Assembly (NCBI GenBank): GCA_018907035.1
Contig: JACCIC010000054.1
Coordinates: forward strand, 1,797,501 to 1,861,500
Direction: 5' to 3'
Length of the DNA: 64,000 nucleotides
DNA from: Sycobia sp. Sy_11
Taxonomy: Eukaryota > Arthropoda > Insecta > Hymenoptera > Epichrysomallidae
Shown: piece after piece, positions 36,848-50,072 of the stretch
Layout: every line of letters starts with the position of its first letter
How positions within the stretch are numbered: position 1 is the first letter of the stretch
The notes under the pieces: model-generated
The model's database searches: none
Told to the model about the DNA's origin: nothing
Seen by the model: the letters and a program-made list of their open reading frames with translations, nothing else
Program-made: the position numbers and the translations under genes

Positions 36848-39162
36848 ATGTCTGGAAAATTTAAAATAATACGGATCGACAATTTAGTTGTACGAAAAAT
36901 GGATCTAGAAGTTGGTGACAATATAATCGAAAATGATATTACTTCCAATGTAAGTAAACATTCTGATTTTATTATTCCGCGATTATAAGTATTAAGAAAT
37001 AATAATTTAGCAGTATTCTATAATAATTGCATAACCATCTTGTTGAAAAAGATGTTAATAGTTGTATTGTACCTGGTTTTGTATTAACCTTCATCATTCA
37101 ATCTACTTCGTCGCAACCGGTAGTAATGTGCCACGCGTCTACAATTCCTGCAGATCTGTAAAACGCGGTATTTTAATAATCTCTCTGCTGAATAATATGG
37201 TTGTAATCTCGTTTCAGAAAATGGTTTCAGATAATACCTGATGGTACCTAATATAGTAATATAATTCATAAATAGTTTGAGCTGTGTTGTTATAGACACG
37301 GTTTCAGCGCGCTTTTCTAATTGTGTAATGTTTGCCTAAGTGTAGGAGCAAAACTTTGTTTAAATAAGGCTAAACGATTGAATTAAAGAAATAATTATTA
37401 TTAGTTGCAAGCATTTTAATAGTTTTTTTATTTGAAATTACATTATTGTAATAATAATTTAGAGTACAGCAAATTTAAAGACAGATATGTGTACATTTTT
37501 AGGTTATATAATTATTGTCATTAAATGTTTTTTATCATTAAGTAGTATTTATTATATTTAATTTTATATTTATCATTTTAGATTGATGATGAACAAATAG
37601 TAAAGGAAGCAGTTAAAATTAGTGTATCATGTGACGATGAAATATTTCTTACACCAGTAAGATATTAAACTGATAACTATAATGAAGTAAATATGATGTA
37701 GTTTTATATTTAATATGTTTATGTTTAATTATTAAGTATGAAGGTATATCGTGTTATTTGAATAACTATGGAAGCTCAAATTGGAAACCAGTAACAGTAA
37801 ATTGTATACAACCATTAAAAGTCTGGGATACATGTTTACTTCTTCCAATTAAAATTTGGTTTAGAATAATACCTACAACAGATAATATGGGTGAGAATAG
37901 AAGTCCTAAGAGAAAGGTAAAATTCTAATGATAAATGTTTTATAACAATTCAAAATAATAATACAAATATGCATTTAATTCATATTATAATATAAATATA
38001 TAGTAAAAATGTATAAAATTATACTAGTCCCTAATTTTAATAGATAGAAGAAATAATTGAAGAAGAGCCATTAGACAAACGGTGCAGATCAGAAGCTAAT
38101 ATTGAAGTTGAACCTTCAAATTATGTATTAAATACTGATTGTGATGAACCATACATAATTTCAGAAGATTCAACTTACAATGCAGAAGAAAATCTATGTA
38201 CTGATGCTACATATAATCAAGAATTAGCTTGTTTAAAGTTGGTAAAATCTCGTACTTTCTTGAAGTCTACATATATATAAATCTATATTCATCTATATGC
38301 TTTAAATTTTAGTACTAAAGAACAGTATTCAGATAGCATATTTCAAAGTTTAGAATCAAATTCTGTATCCTCTACAGCACCTAACAATGAAGAATTAAAT
38401 GCAGTGGATGGAAGTAGTAATTGTAACTCTGAAGTAGATTTAAGTGCTTCTGATAGTTCCAAATCGAAATCTTTAGAACAAAAGAATGAATTAAATAATA
38501 ATAACCAAACATCTTCAGATACACAAAATGTGAAAAGGAATAAATGTAAATATGGGACTCAATGTTACAGGTAAATTTAGATTTAACTTAAGTAAGATTA
38601 ATCTTTTGTTGAATTACTAAATAATAAAATGCTACTGTTTACACAATTTATATATCTAATGATTTGAAAAAATAAACATCATGTGATGATAATATAATCA
38701 GATTCATAAGAGTAAATATAAATTATGTAGTTTAAATAAAAACTAAATTACTTTTAATTTATTTATAAATAATGCGTATACAAAGATAAGAAAAAAAGAA
38801 TAGATTTTCACTTTAAAAAGAATATTTTTAACATATATTTGATATAAATATATTATAGAATAAATACTGAACATAAAGAAATGTTCTGTCATCCTGGAGA
38901 CGCTGACTATGATGCCATTGATAATAGACCTGAATGTCCATATGGGACAAGCTGCTATCGTAAAAATCCACAACATAAATTAGATTATAAACATACACGT
39001 AGTACGAGAAAAAGAAATGTAAATTCGACAAAATCAAAATCTGATGGCCTATCTGATTTAGAAGATTCAATGGAAGAATCAATAGATGAATCAGATTATG
39101 ATCCATCATTTATAGATGATGGAAGCCTTGAGGAATTTGATAGTGACTCTGATTACGAATAA
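36848..39162 (+). CDS. APLF: APLF-like DNA-repair factor, six exons, two PBZ zinc fingers
   Basis: Aprataxin-and-PNKP-like factor binds poly(ADP-ribose) at DNA breaks through PBZ fingers, recruits end-joining factors and chaperones histones. Exons I read: 36848-36949, 37582-37656, 37737-37916, 38044-38241, 38326-38570, 38859-39162; all have GT-AG borders and consistent phase, giving 367 residues. An alternative junction 38237/38313 (weak donor GTTGGT) would also keep the frame. Residues about 1-90 look like a diverged FHA domain (KVWDTCLLLPIKIWFRII), although the usual phosphopeptide-binding arginine pattern is not obvious. The middle is acidic and serine-rich. Finger 1 is CKYGTQCYR...HKEMFCHPGD, split by the last intron inside the CYR arginine; finger 2 is CPYGTSCYRKNPQHKLDYKH. 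The tail is acidic (EESIDESDYD to the end), matching the histone-binding tail of vertebrate APLF. An AATAAA at 39226-39231 follows the stop. Confidence 0.88.
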
Positions 39163-39246
39163 TAAAACGAGTACAAAAGTTATTTTGAAAAGTTTATATT
39201 TTACTATTATAGATTATTTTTACACAATAAATATTTAAAAAAATAT
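39163..39246. terminator. 84-bp convergent 3' region of APLF-like and Trax genes
   Basis: The stops of the plus- and minus-strand genes lie 84 bp apart. AATAAA at 39226-39231 serves the plus strand. On the minus strand the nearest signal seen is ATTAAA overlapping the Trax stop codon. The transcripts' 3' ends must therefore overlap or nearly touch. Confidence 0.6.
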
Positions 39247-40196
39247 TTAATACACTTGGTACCCTTCATCATCCTCTAGTGTCATATCTTCTGAATTAAC
39301 TAAAGCTACATCAGCCAACATATGTTTTGGAATTTCAGATCCTCGAACTTTAATCATATAACAAACATTTTCCATTTTCAAGAGACTTTGTTTTAATGTA
39401 TAAAGTTTTCTACCTATTTCTTTTCCAGAAATTCCAATACTACCTAAAAATCCCTTATATATACTTCTAACGAAATTACACGTTTGATAACAGCTAGAAA
39501 TATCACCAGAACCTAAATTATTTATACATTTTCGCATTAACTCTCCAGTAAGATCAGCTATGCCTAATATGTATTCAACTGGCGGTATGAATGTTTGTAT
39601 TATTTCATCATTTGTAGAAAAATTACTATCTGCGCATGGATTTAAGTCCTCTTTTGCATAAGTCATTGATTCATCTATTTTATTCCAGTCATAAAGAGTA
39701 CTATTTTGTAAAAACCAATAAAATGTTATTGCTTCAATAAATTCTTGAATACCAGCTCTGTAAGCTCTTAAGTACAGATATTGATCTTCGCCATTTAACT
39801 CTAATGCAATATTTTTAAACATTACTTTGATGAGTTTATTTAATCGCGCTTCCGCTTCTTCTAACACAGCGTTTCTTTTACTCTCTTTGTCAAGAGTATG
39901 AAGTAAAAATATTATTCGTTTACTTTCGATTGTTATATCACGACTAATTTTCACTAATCTTTCAAAACGATCGTGTTTAGTATCCAATTCAGCAGCATAT
40001 TCACGAAATTGTTTCATTACAGGACTGTTTTCATTTATACTATCTAATACTTCTCTTCCTTTATCACCTAAATTGACTTGACTTTTATTTTTGTGAAAAT
40101 GACCACGATTTCTTCGACCTATAAAAATTTTTTTTATATAACAATATTTTATTTTTAAATGTTAATATAAAAAACAAAACCTTTATCTTGAGACAT
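39247..40196 (-). CDS. TSNAX: Translin-associated factor X (Trax), two exons
   Basis: Trax pairs with translin in the C3PO ribonuclease, which removes passenger-strand fragments in RNAi and processes tRNA pieces. Exon 1 is 40181-40196 (MSQDK plus one base), intron 40119-40180 is 62 bp with donor AAAG|GTTTTG and acceptor TTTTATAG, and exon 2 is 39247-40118; total 295 residues, the normal family length. After a basic start (GRRNRGHFHKNK) comes the all-helical translin fold. The acidic residues of the RNase site are visible in QEFIEAITFYWFL (two Glu) and in ADLTGELMRKCINNLGSGD (Asp), so the enzyme should be catalytically competent. The C-terminus is acidic (EDMTLEDDEGYQVY). The donor GTTTTG is weak but the joined reading is very convincing. 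No other gene fits. Confidence 0.95.
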
Positions 40197-41017
40197 TGCA
40201 ACTGTATTTACACAAATTAAATAAATATATTTCTGCAGCTATCAAATCAGCTTTTTGTTCATTAGGACCTTAAATTTCTATTTAGATCTATGCAATTATA
40301 AACTATGCAATAATTAATATTTAATATGTATCACATAATCACATATCACGATATAAATTGGTATCATCTGATATCATAAATGATATTAATATATTATTTT
40401 TAGGTTAGATTTAACTGATCGTACACGTATATATAGTATACAGCGGTACACACTGAACATATAAACGACGAAGATGAACGCTTGTAGGGCGCAGTACCGA
40501 ACCTGACCGAACCCATTCCAGCTTTTCAACTATAAGATTTTCGAAAAAATGTCCTTAGAACTGTTTAAAACTTATTATTTTAAAACATCGAAGAAAAAAC
40601 TAGATATTTTTAGATTTTACAAAAAAATATATACCGTTTCCAACTTGACATGTCGATTTTTATATAACCGTCTGATCAATTTTAAGAAAATCTAGCGCCA
40701 AAAAACTGAACACAGTGCTTTTAGAGAAAAACCTATAAATAATTATTAAAACCTAAAAACAATTTTAAATATTTGTTACATGCACAGAATTTAAATTAGC
40801 TTAATGCATATTATATTATTACAATAATCTTGGTTTAATAATGGATAAAAAATTCTGTTAAGAAATATCAGAGCTCATACGTTTAGTTGGTCAGCCCGAA
40901 TCTGCCCCGAACAGAGTTGCTGCATGCCTTTTTAAAAAGATTTCAATGAATAGATTATGAAGGGTAAAGAAAAATTCCGCTTGCTTTACTAAAAGCTAGC
41001 GTGGTACGAAATCTGAC
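40197..41017. other. Upstream region of Trax, no other gene
   Basis: AT-rich, with a slightly GC-richer patch at 40420-40520. No clear core promoter element was assigned. Confidence 0.45.
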
Positions 41018-41520
41018 ACGTGACGACTCCGCCGTATCATCCGCAATTGAATCTCATGGAGAGGAGTAATCGGATATTAAACAATGATTGCTACCTACAT
41101 AAAGGCCGATTATCGCGACTGGGACGAGCATGTTCATGAATTGCAACATGCGATTAAGACCACTATGTAAAACTCAACTAGAATTTCGATGGTGTTTATA
41201 AACTTTGGATGGTATCCATGGTCGGTGAAGACCTTACGTTGGGAGATTGAGGGAGAGCGTGTAATTTCGTGAATAGCGTCGGAAGTCTGGTAAGACAGAA
41301 TGAGGAGACTAGTTGTGTTGCGCTGCAAGATATAGTGGCGAAATGCGTTGACATAGAGAAGAAGAAGCAGCAGGCGCGCTACTATAACAAAGGAAAGAGG
41401 GAGGGACGTAGAGCTTAGTGTCGGGGATAGTTATGCGGAGAGAGTATATATTGTCAAATGCGATAAAAAATTTTCAGCAAAGCTGCCGTTGAAATTTTAG
41501 GGTCCGTACGCAATCCAAAG
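41018..41520 (+). mobile_element. Ty3/gypsy integrase relic
   Basis: Translation gives HVTTPPYHPQLNLMERSN, then after a frameshift MIATYIKADYRDWDEHVHEL, matching the corresponding part of the gypsy relic near 49060-49200 and the integrase core of Ty3/gypsy elements. Stop codons and frameshifts follow through the C-terminal part to about 41520. No LTR is attached. Confidence 0.75.
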
Positions 41521-41529
41521 CTCTCTCCC

Positions 41530-41530
41530 T

Positions 41531-41573
<43 letters not shown>
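41530..41573. repeat. (TC)n microsatellite
   Basis: About 19 TC units with a few interruptions. Confidence 0.9.
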
Positions 41574-41578
<5 letters not shown>

Positions 41579-41586
41579 GACTCAAG

Positions 41587-41990
41587 ATGGAGTATGCTGT
41601 TGATATGCAAGGCTTCAAATAGGGTCACAATGAATATATGCTTAAAGAGCTACTCAGTGAGGATTCCAAACCTACAGTATTTTTATTTAAAAAGCTATTA
41701 TTTTGTGAACAATTTTTAGATAATATCAGAACATAAAATAAATGGCATGAAATAAATTATCGTGTTATCCCATGGAATTCAAGTCAGTTTTGCTATAATC
41801 CAATTGACAGTATAATTTATGAAAATTTGCCGAATGCAGCTAAAATACTCATCGATATAGAAATGAAAAGAGAATATAGTTTGCACGATTCAAAATTTAC
41901 AATGTTAATATTTATAATATTAACTCGACGAATTTACCATTCTAAAAATGGGAGGCTGCATATTGACATCGAGGTATCGTCAGTCTCAGA
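41587..41990 (+). pseudogene. Decayed reading frame of unknown multicopy type
   Basis: From ATG 41587 the frame reads MEYAVDMQGFK, then a stop, then NEYMLKELLSEDSKPTVFLF, another stop, then NYRVIPWNSSQFCYN and onward to about 41990. Two or more in-frame stops in otherwise protein-like sequence suggest a pseudogene. The pattern (E-x-VD-x-QGF, KEL, VFLFK, PW) recalls a multicopy arthropod family that I cannot name with certainty, possibly transposon-derived. Confidence 0.4.
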
Positions 41991-42861
41991 TTCGTTGTGA
42001 ACAAATAAGATCGATTAAGAAATCACATTTGCCTTCTTATTATATGTATCTAAATTTGTAGTAACTAAAGATTTACTTATTATTCTGTATTTTTCTGTAT
42101 CAGAATAATAAATTTATATTCGATGCAAACATTAATACTAATGTTTTTATTTAACAATTAACACTATAATACAATATGCTGGCTTCAACCATATTGTACC
42201 ATTAATGTCGTAAGAACATTTTGTATTTTTATGTACTTCTTCAGTATCAATTTGATCGTGAAAATAGGGTTCTAGTTAAAATTTTAGTTCAGAAATAAAT
42301 CAAGTAATATACTGAAACTAACTAACTATATTTTGCTTTGGCACACCTTAAAAAATTAAGAAAGTGAACAAATATTCAATCAATAGAAATTCATTAATTT
42401 TTTCCAGAAGAATTTCTAAAATTGACTAAAGGAGTTAAACTATGTCATTCGTAGCAATCAAATGAGATATGAATACAAATTTAATGTTGAACGTACTCTT
42501 GATATACAAAGGAAGAAAGTCCAGTAATGTCCATATTATTGATATTCATATTATTGATTTAAATAGTATAATTTCAAATTATATGACGCAATACTCGATA
42601 AGAGCTAGTGGAACATTTTCATCTCTGCTATCAATCAATTTGTAAGAAATATCAGGACAATTTATATATTAAAAGTTTAGAAAACTAGAGATGATGGAGT
42701 CAATTGACATTCAATTAGTCACAATCAACTTTAACTTCACATTTTCATTAAAATTAATTGATAGTACTGTATAGTGTTAAATCATAGGATGTTATTAAAT
42801 TTAATATTATGAGTTATTAGTATTGTATAGTGATGTATTATGTATATATATATTATGTATT
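41991..42861. other. AT-rich non-coding stretch
   Basis: No gene recognised. Confidence 0.5.
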
Positions 42862-43890
42862 AGGTCTGTAACTCAAAAATTTCATACTTTCGATGAAGAT
42901 TATGGCTTTATTGCAATAACAGAATGAGAAAATAAATAATTCAAAATATTCTCCATCACTAATTATAGCGTTTGCTTTAACTCAGCCAATTTGCATTCCA
43001 AAAAAAAATTTCTTGTGTTTTGAGGCTAAGAACGTATCGAGGTAATTTTTAATATCTTCAGGTGACGTGAAGGAAACTTCTTTAAGAACATTTTGCATTA
43101 ACCAAACATTGTAATCAGTAAGTAAGGCAGATGGAGCATACATTTCCGAGTATCTGTTTTCTAAGATTGCTTGACACAATATTGAACATATGGCCAAAAA
43201 TTGATGTAATTGGAAATCAATGTTATGTATGGTTGTGTTTTATTCGAGCCGTTTTTATCGCAATACTCTTGTCAAATATATGAATCATATTCGGTAGAAT
43301 AATTCATCGATTGTTTAACTCATTTTCAGTAGTTTATAATAGGTGACACCCTTCTGATTCCATCAATTATAGATATTGTTTGCATGGATTTCTAGCATAG
43401 ACTGTTTTGACCCTGATTCATTGATCTTGACTCATGATTTTTTGCAGTTTGAACTATTGTCTTAGATCTAATCTGCTTTTTATCTTTTATAATAATTCAA
43501 TACAAAATGTACTTCTTTTCGTGATGCTGAAAAATAGAGTCCAAAGTTAAGAATTTTTTTGACGCTTCTGGATGCCATATATGGCAACCAATTTTCTATC
43601 TTTTAGATGAATCCAAGATACAGTAAATTATTCTTGTATTTAGTACGGATCTTGATCAAAGAATCCCTACAAGTCTGAATCAGTCGTTTTTTGTTTTTGA
43701 TATCGAAATAAACACTTGAAAAACGCAAAGAGTACTTTTAACATATTCAGACATCTAGAGCATATTCTGCGTATGCTTCTAAAAGTAAATGATGAACTTC
43801 ATGTGAATTCTTCTTCAAATTGAAACAAATTGTAATATTTCTTGAATATAATATTATGTTCGGACGTATTTCGGCATTTTCAAGGAAAAA
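42862..43890 (-). mobile_element. Old mariner relic
   Basis: The minus strand translates in pieces as mariner transposase. Near 43800-43870 it reads like the N-terminal FNLKKN...HHLLLEAYAEYAL. At 42982-43150 it reads TDYNVWLMQNVLKEVSFTSPE and DIKNYLDTF, which is the region of the third catalytic Asp and the C-terminus. Frames shift repeatedly and stops are frequent. The family differs from the young mariner copies. Confidence 0.75.
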
Positions 43891-44229
43891 CTTTTGTGTA
43901 TAAACTTATGTTCACTTTCACAAATCTAATTTCATAGATTTTTTGACACTATTTTACACATTAAAAAGATGATATAGAGAAAAGTTATCAAATTAGTAGT
44001 AAATACGAACTTTTTAAGTTACAAACTTAATAATTGGGTTTAAGTAAAGGTTAAAATTTTAAAATGTCGAAGCGTCGTTAATATTACTAATATAAAACAT
44101 CAACGATTATGGTAGAATTCTTATTTTACTAAACCATAGTAGAGCAATATTGTTTATATAATAATACCTATGTATATTTATAATATATTATTATTTATAA
44201 TATATTAAAAATTAAATACGTAATTATTT
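43891..44229. other. 3' flank of the four-exon gene
   Basis: AT-rich and non-coding; probably the 3' UTR and downstream sequence of the minus-strand gene ending at 44230. Confidence 0.4.
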
Positions 44230-47200
44230 TTAAGATTTGGCTGAAGAATCAACTACTGCTGACGTTCCTCCTTTTTCTGTATCTTTTTTTTTACCACTTC
44301 TTTTTCCTTTTCCCATTCTTTTTCCTCGCCCTACATGATTAATATAAATATCATAGCTTAGAATCACAACATTGTTTACAAATATTATGTTGGTATTCCT
44401 TATATAATAGTCTTGGTAAATTGGTATCCTGTTTTCAAAATCATATAAACCAGCATTGCGATATATATGTTGCTCTCCCTGCAAATAAAATAAGTAAATG
44501 AAGAAAAAGATTCATTTAAAGAATTATTTTTTTAACGAAGCTGATGTAGGAACTAATAATGACCTTCTTTATACACGTATCATTCGTAGTTTGCTCTATC
44601 AAAAAAGCTGGAATTAGTGGATAATTTGTATCATATTTACAAAAATATGAAAAGGACTCGTACAGGCGTTCTGTAGCATTTGGCGGAATAATCTTCTCGA
44701 CGATCACGTAAAACTACAATATTGCTCATTATTATTATTCTTTTTATTCGTAAAAATATCTTAGTCCATGATTTTCACATTAACTTACCCTCACTTCTTC
44801 CGGAAAATCTTCTGTTACTGTCATTTTTATGAATAATTTCTTACGATTAGACGGTCCATGAATACCAATATCAAAATCAGGACTCAAATAGTTTGGATTT
44901 AACACTCGTAATATTACTGTATCAAGATCCAGCTGATAAATGTAAAAGAATATTTTGTATTTTAATTAGCTGCAGATAGTGATATTTAACAGAATAAATA
45001 TTGTTTAGCAAAAAGAAATTTAGTTAATTTGAATTGATGCTATTTTTATAACTATTACTTTTGAATAAATTTGTGTATATTGATTATTACGTAATGTCAT
45101 TTGTAGCTTATAATATTAACGAAGCTTCGGAATATTCAATTAATTTATATTAGTCACCTGACATTGAGAACTATGTAAATAAACTAATTAAGAAGGTAAT
45201 TATTTTAAGAAGATAATTATATAATATAACGGGGAACGTCTTTTTTTAGTAGGTGAACATTTTTTTATTTGGTATTTCAATTTCTATTATAAAATTTGGC
45301 GAAAGTGCAGTGTTGAATTGCAGTGTTAAAAAATTCTAATCTTGTTATATATATTGTGCTTTCCTATAATTTTTTAATATAGATGCTTTTTATTTATTGA
45401 TCTATTTCAATATAGGAGAAAACATTTTTATTTACTTGAAGATAGCTTTACTTCATGAGTCGAAACCGCAATATTGAATACTTCTCGTCTAGTTCGTCCG
45501 GATCGCATCGAATTGGAACCCGATAATCCGCTGATTCCGTGGTATGAGTGGGACGTCTAGTGGGATGCCTAGGGTTGTAATAAATGAGAATGTACGGTCA
45601 TACTGGCAAGATAATCTGGCAGCGTGAGAGTATTATTCTGCGCGATTTATGCGAGTTTTCGGCTTCTCCACCAATAGGGCAACACGGGAGATTACCGCGA
45701 ACGATCGCGCCTCTGACCAGTGCGAACCAGGGTCAGAAACCGGAGTCCGAAGAGTACGGTCGGTTCACGCCGGCACAAACCTTCGATAAGCGGCGGGATG
45801 ATATGTCAAGTGGACAAATTGCGGACGTAACGACGATTGTACTAGCGACGGAAGTGTAAGTAGTAGGGTGATAAAGGGGGTACCCCAGCGAAAGTTAAAA
45901 GGTTAGTCTTTAGGGAGAGTGGCACCGTGCCGATGGGAAACTCCCTACTGCGGTCTCATAAGGAGTTGGATTTGAGGATGGACCAAGAGGTGGATTTAGC
46001 GAAAGAATCGAAGGGGATAAATGAAGCTAAGATATCGCGCACGAGGAATGGTTTTCCTGTGCGTGCCGAACTCCCAGGAGCCCTTACGGGCTCGGCGTGA
46101 ATCGAATAGTTTTGAAGCGTCGTGAAAAAGCGACGTTAAAGAAGACACTGTCGGTGAAGTCGGAAATATCACGTGGCAACAGAAGAAATGTTAATGAGCG
46201 CGACGGCATGTGTCGAAGGAGAGGGGGAAGTGAGAGTTCGATAAACGACACGAGTACGGTGATCGTGGCGACACAGGCATCGCAGAACACAGGCTCGACG
46301 GCGGATCTCAGCCGCTCAGAGAGACCAGCGATACGGCTTCTAAAGGGTGCAAGATTGCAGTTCTCGGGAACAGAAGAGTATAGAAGTCAATGGGAACTAT
46401 CTACTGAGAAAATAAGTGGGCAGAACAGGGCGACCGTATGTCCGACATCATTAACCGACTTTGCCACAAAGTGGTGGTTTTCCGGTGCAAGTGATGTGTC
46501 CTGAGGGATAATGTTCTGTCGCTCCCGGCGTTCGAGCCTTCGCGAAATAGTGCCAACATTCCGGAACTGGATAGTGGTGGTAAACAAGAGGAACGTGATG
46601 TAACAGAAATAGCATGAAGCTCTTCGAGGATGGGGGATGAGTGTCAGATAGGGCAAGGCGCGAAAAAGAAATGTATAGCAGTTACGAGTGGAGAGAACTG
46701 AAAATTTTGACGGTAAATTTAGGTGGTGCCGTGTATAAAACATTATTGGATCCGGGCGCAAGTCATTCTCTGGGGGGCCCGTGGCTCGGGGATAAGTTTA
46801 AATTACAATTAAAAGCGAGCGGCACGTGTAGTAAAAATGTAAATGGGGAGTCATGCGTACTTTAGAATTCTTAGCATCGTTTGAGATCTCGGGATAGATT
46901 TTTGTAGGAGGTTCGATTGTGACAGCCGATTCGGACGAGGTTTGTGGAGAGGAATTCATCTTCTTTGAGCGGAAGCAGAGACGAGGAAGGTATGATTCAC
47001 GCGGAGTGCGTGGGTATTTCGCAGCTGAACAAGACCAAGCGGGCCAAAGTAGAACAGCTGATAAAAACTGTGTTAAGATCGCGGCCCGTGAAATTAGGCG
47101 TGACATGTTTGACAGAGCAGAATATGTGCAGGGCGGCGTATTTGTCAAGCATCGTGTGCGAAGACTGTCGCCGCAGATGCTTGAAATAGCGTTGGAGGAG

Positions 47201-48563
47201 GTCGAGCGACTGAAGAAAGAGGGGTAATTGAGCGCTCCTCGAGTGACTCGAGTAGCGCCCCGGTTTTGGTAAAAGAATCAGACGGCAGCTATAGGTTTTA
47301 CATTGATTTCCGCGATTTAAACAAAGGTGCGCGAAAAGATGCATACCCAATTCCGAATACAGACGCAATTCTCGATAAATTAAGAAGATCGAAATTTATA
47401 ACGAAAATTGATTTAAGACAAGCCTATTTTCAGGTACTGATGGAAGAATCAAGGAAAAAATACAGTCGTTTGCAAAATACATGCGTTTGTGATACCTGGA
47501 TCGGAGGTTTGTCCTAACAAACGCGCCTATTACCTTCCAGAGGCTTATTGACGTGTTGTTCGGGTCCGAGTTTGAGCCGTGACGGAAGATTATATTGAAT
47601 ATCTACGGTGGCTAAAAATAGTGCTGGAGAAACTAGTTAGCGCCAGGTTAGCGATTAGTGAGAAGTGAATATTGCTGTAGACGGGTAGCGTACCTGCATT
47701 TTTTATTAGACAAAGGGAATTTTCGTCGTGACTCGGAAAAAGTAGCGCTCGTGATCGATTATTCGGAGCCGCAAAATGTGAAAGATTTGGGCCGTTTACT
47801 CGGAATGGTTTGGTGGTACGCGCGATTTATAAAGAGGAATTTGGTGCTCAAAATACCACTGGTGAAGCTGCTGCGGAAATATCAGGCGTGGGAGTGGGGA
47901 GACGATCAGCGGGACGTGTTTCAAGAGCTGAAAAGAGCCCTCACCGAAGCTTCCGTGTCAGCGTGGCCGAATTTCGCGAAACCATTCACCGTAACGAGTA
48001 CCGTAAGCGGCGCAAGTAACTATGTGATTGGCGCCGTTTTAACGCAGGAGAGCGACGACGGCAACCACCCGGTTATGTATGTTATCCGAGTACTCTCTCC
48101 GGCCGAGAAGAGTTACTCCACCACCGAGAAAGAGTGCCTGACCGTGATAAGGGCAATCAAGAAATTGCGTCCATATTTGGAAGGCTATAAATTTACTGTG
48201 ATTACCGATTACAGTGCGCTGAGATAGCTAAAAAATTTGAGAGAACTGGCGGGCCTGTTAGCGAGATGGGCGTTCGAGCTCCAACAATGGGATTATGAGA
48301 TCGTATATAGGAAGGGCGTGCTGAACCATGTGCCCGGCGCACTCTCGCGTCTATATGAGAGCGAAGAATGCGACGTAACGAGGTTTACAGAAGTAAAAGA
48401 TCCTTAGTATATCCAAGTGTTAGAATGCGTGCCGAAAAATCCACTCATATATAGAGGTTGGAAAGTAGAGGGGAAATGTTTATTTAGACATCTGGACGAT
48501 CCATGATTAGATCCGATAGTATCGAGAGAAGAAGATTGGCGGCTAGTAGTGCCGTTGGCGAAA

Positions 48564-48607
<44 letters not shown>

Positions 48608-50027
48608 TTACGGGATGCGCGCGACAAGCAATGTCGGAGCACTTGGTGTCGAAAGGACATATGATCGTGTAGCGGGCGACTACTATTGGAAAGGAATTTA
48701 TTACGATGTGAACACGTACATGAGAGAGTGTGTGCAGTGTCAGTGGTATAAGGTATTGCAATCTGGGGCACAAGGACTGATGGGGAGCCGAATAGTAAAG
48801 AGACCGTTGGCCGTCGTAGCCGCCGACAAGATAGGATTTCCACCGTGTAAATCATAGTAAAAATATCTATTAATATTCGAAGACCTTTTTATGCAATGGG
48901 TGGAGTTAAATCCATTGCGTAGAGTCGACGGTAAAGCTGTCAGTATAGCCATCGAGGAGCTAATTTTATTTAGGTTGTAGACTCCTGAATATTTATTAAT
49001 GGACAACGGAAAAGAATTCGAAAATACAATCGGAAATGATATGCTGGCGGAGTATGGGATAAGACATGTAACAACGCCACCATACCATTCACACGCGAAG
49101 CCAGTTGAGTGAAGCAATAGAACCCTAAAGACAATGATCGCCGCCTTCATGCAGGCAGATCATCGTGATTGGGATGCGCACATAAGTGAGTTCAGACATG
49201 CCGTCAACACGGCGATGCGAACGTCGACGAAGTAGTCACCAGTGTTTCTGAATTTTGGGCGGAATCCAAAGCCAGTGAAAAGCTGACGCTGAGAGGTCGA
49301 GGGAGAGCGTCTAGTCTCTCGTATAGAGGTAGGAGTCTGGGTAGATAGGATGAAACAACTAGACGCGTTGCGAGATCTTGTAACGAAGCATATTGATCAG
49401 GCTAGAGAAAGACAAGAGCGTTACTTCAACAGAGGGAGGATACAGCAGCGATTTTTCTTGGGACATAGAATCTTGCGTCGAGTTCGGATACTTTCAGATG
49501 CGGCAAGAAAATTCCCAGCGAATTTAGGGCCGAAATTTGAGGGCCGGTACGACATAGTGGAAGTAAAATCGCGAAGTGTTTATGTATTGGGGCAAGGGGA
49601 GGGTTCGAATAGACCTCTATTGAAGGAAAATGATTCTGAATTCAAGCGTTTTGTGCCGCCGCGCAGTGCGCCGAGAGAGAAGTGAAGCTGAGGTTCTTTT
49701 CTTTTTTTTTTAGGAAAAAAGATGGAGTACCAGGACATCGTCGAAATAGTCAAGTGGTCATAATCAGTGTGGTAGCCGAAGCTCAACTGTGACGGCTTTG
49801 GACTAGGGAGAGGAGTTTGTCACCTTATCACAAGAAAAGCTGGCTGACCCCATCGGCTCTGTAGGCGCAGTGACTTTTATATTCGTCTTCGAGAAGGATG
49901 CACGTGCAGGGACAGGCGAAAGCGCGGGCCGCAAAAGGGACATCCTCCGGCCGCGTACATGTGGCACAGCCGACCAGCATCATCCTAAGTAGCGGAGAAA
50001 GTCCGACGCGCAACATAGTGTTGAATG

Positions 50028-50072
<45 letters not shown>

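Noticed and set aside
37084..37299. 71-codon minus-strand frame inside APLF-like intron 1
   Set aside because: No recognisable domain and no splice context; could not be distinguished from chance.
46097..46504. Host gene at the left part of the gypsy block
   Set aside because: It lies in the gag position of a decayed gypsy element with GC content matching that element.
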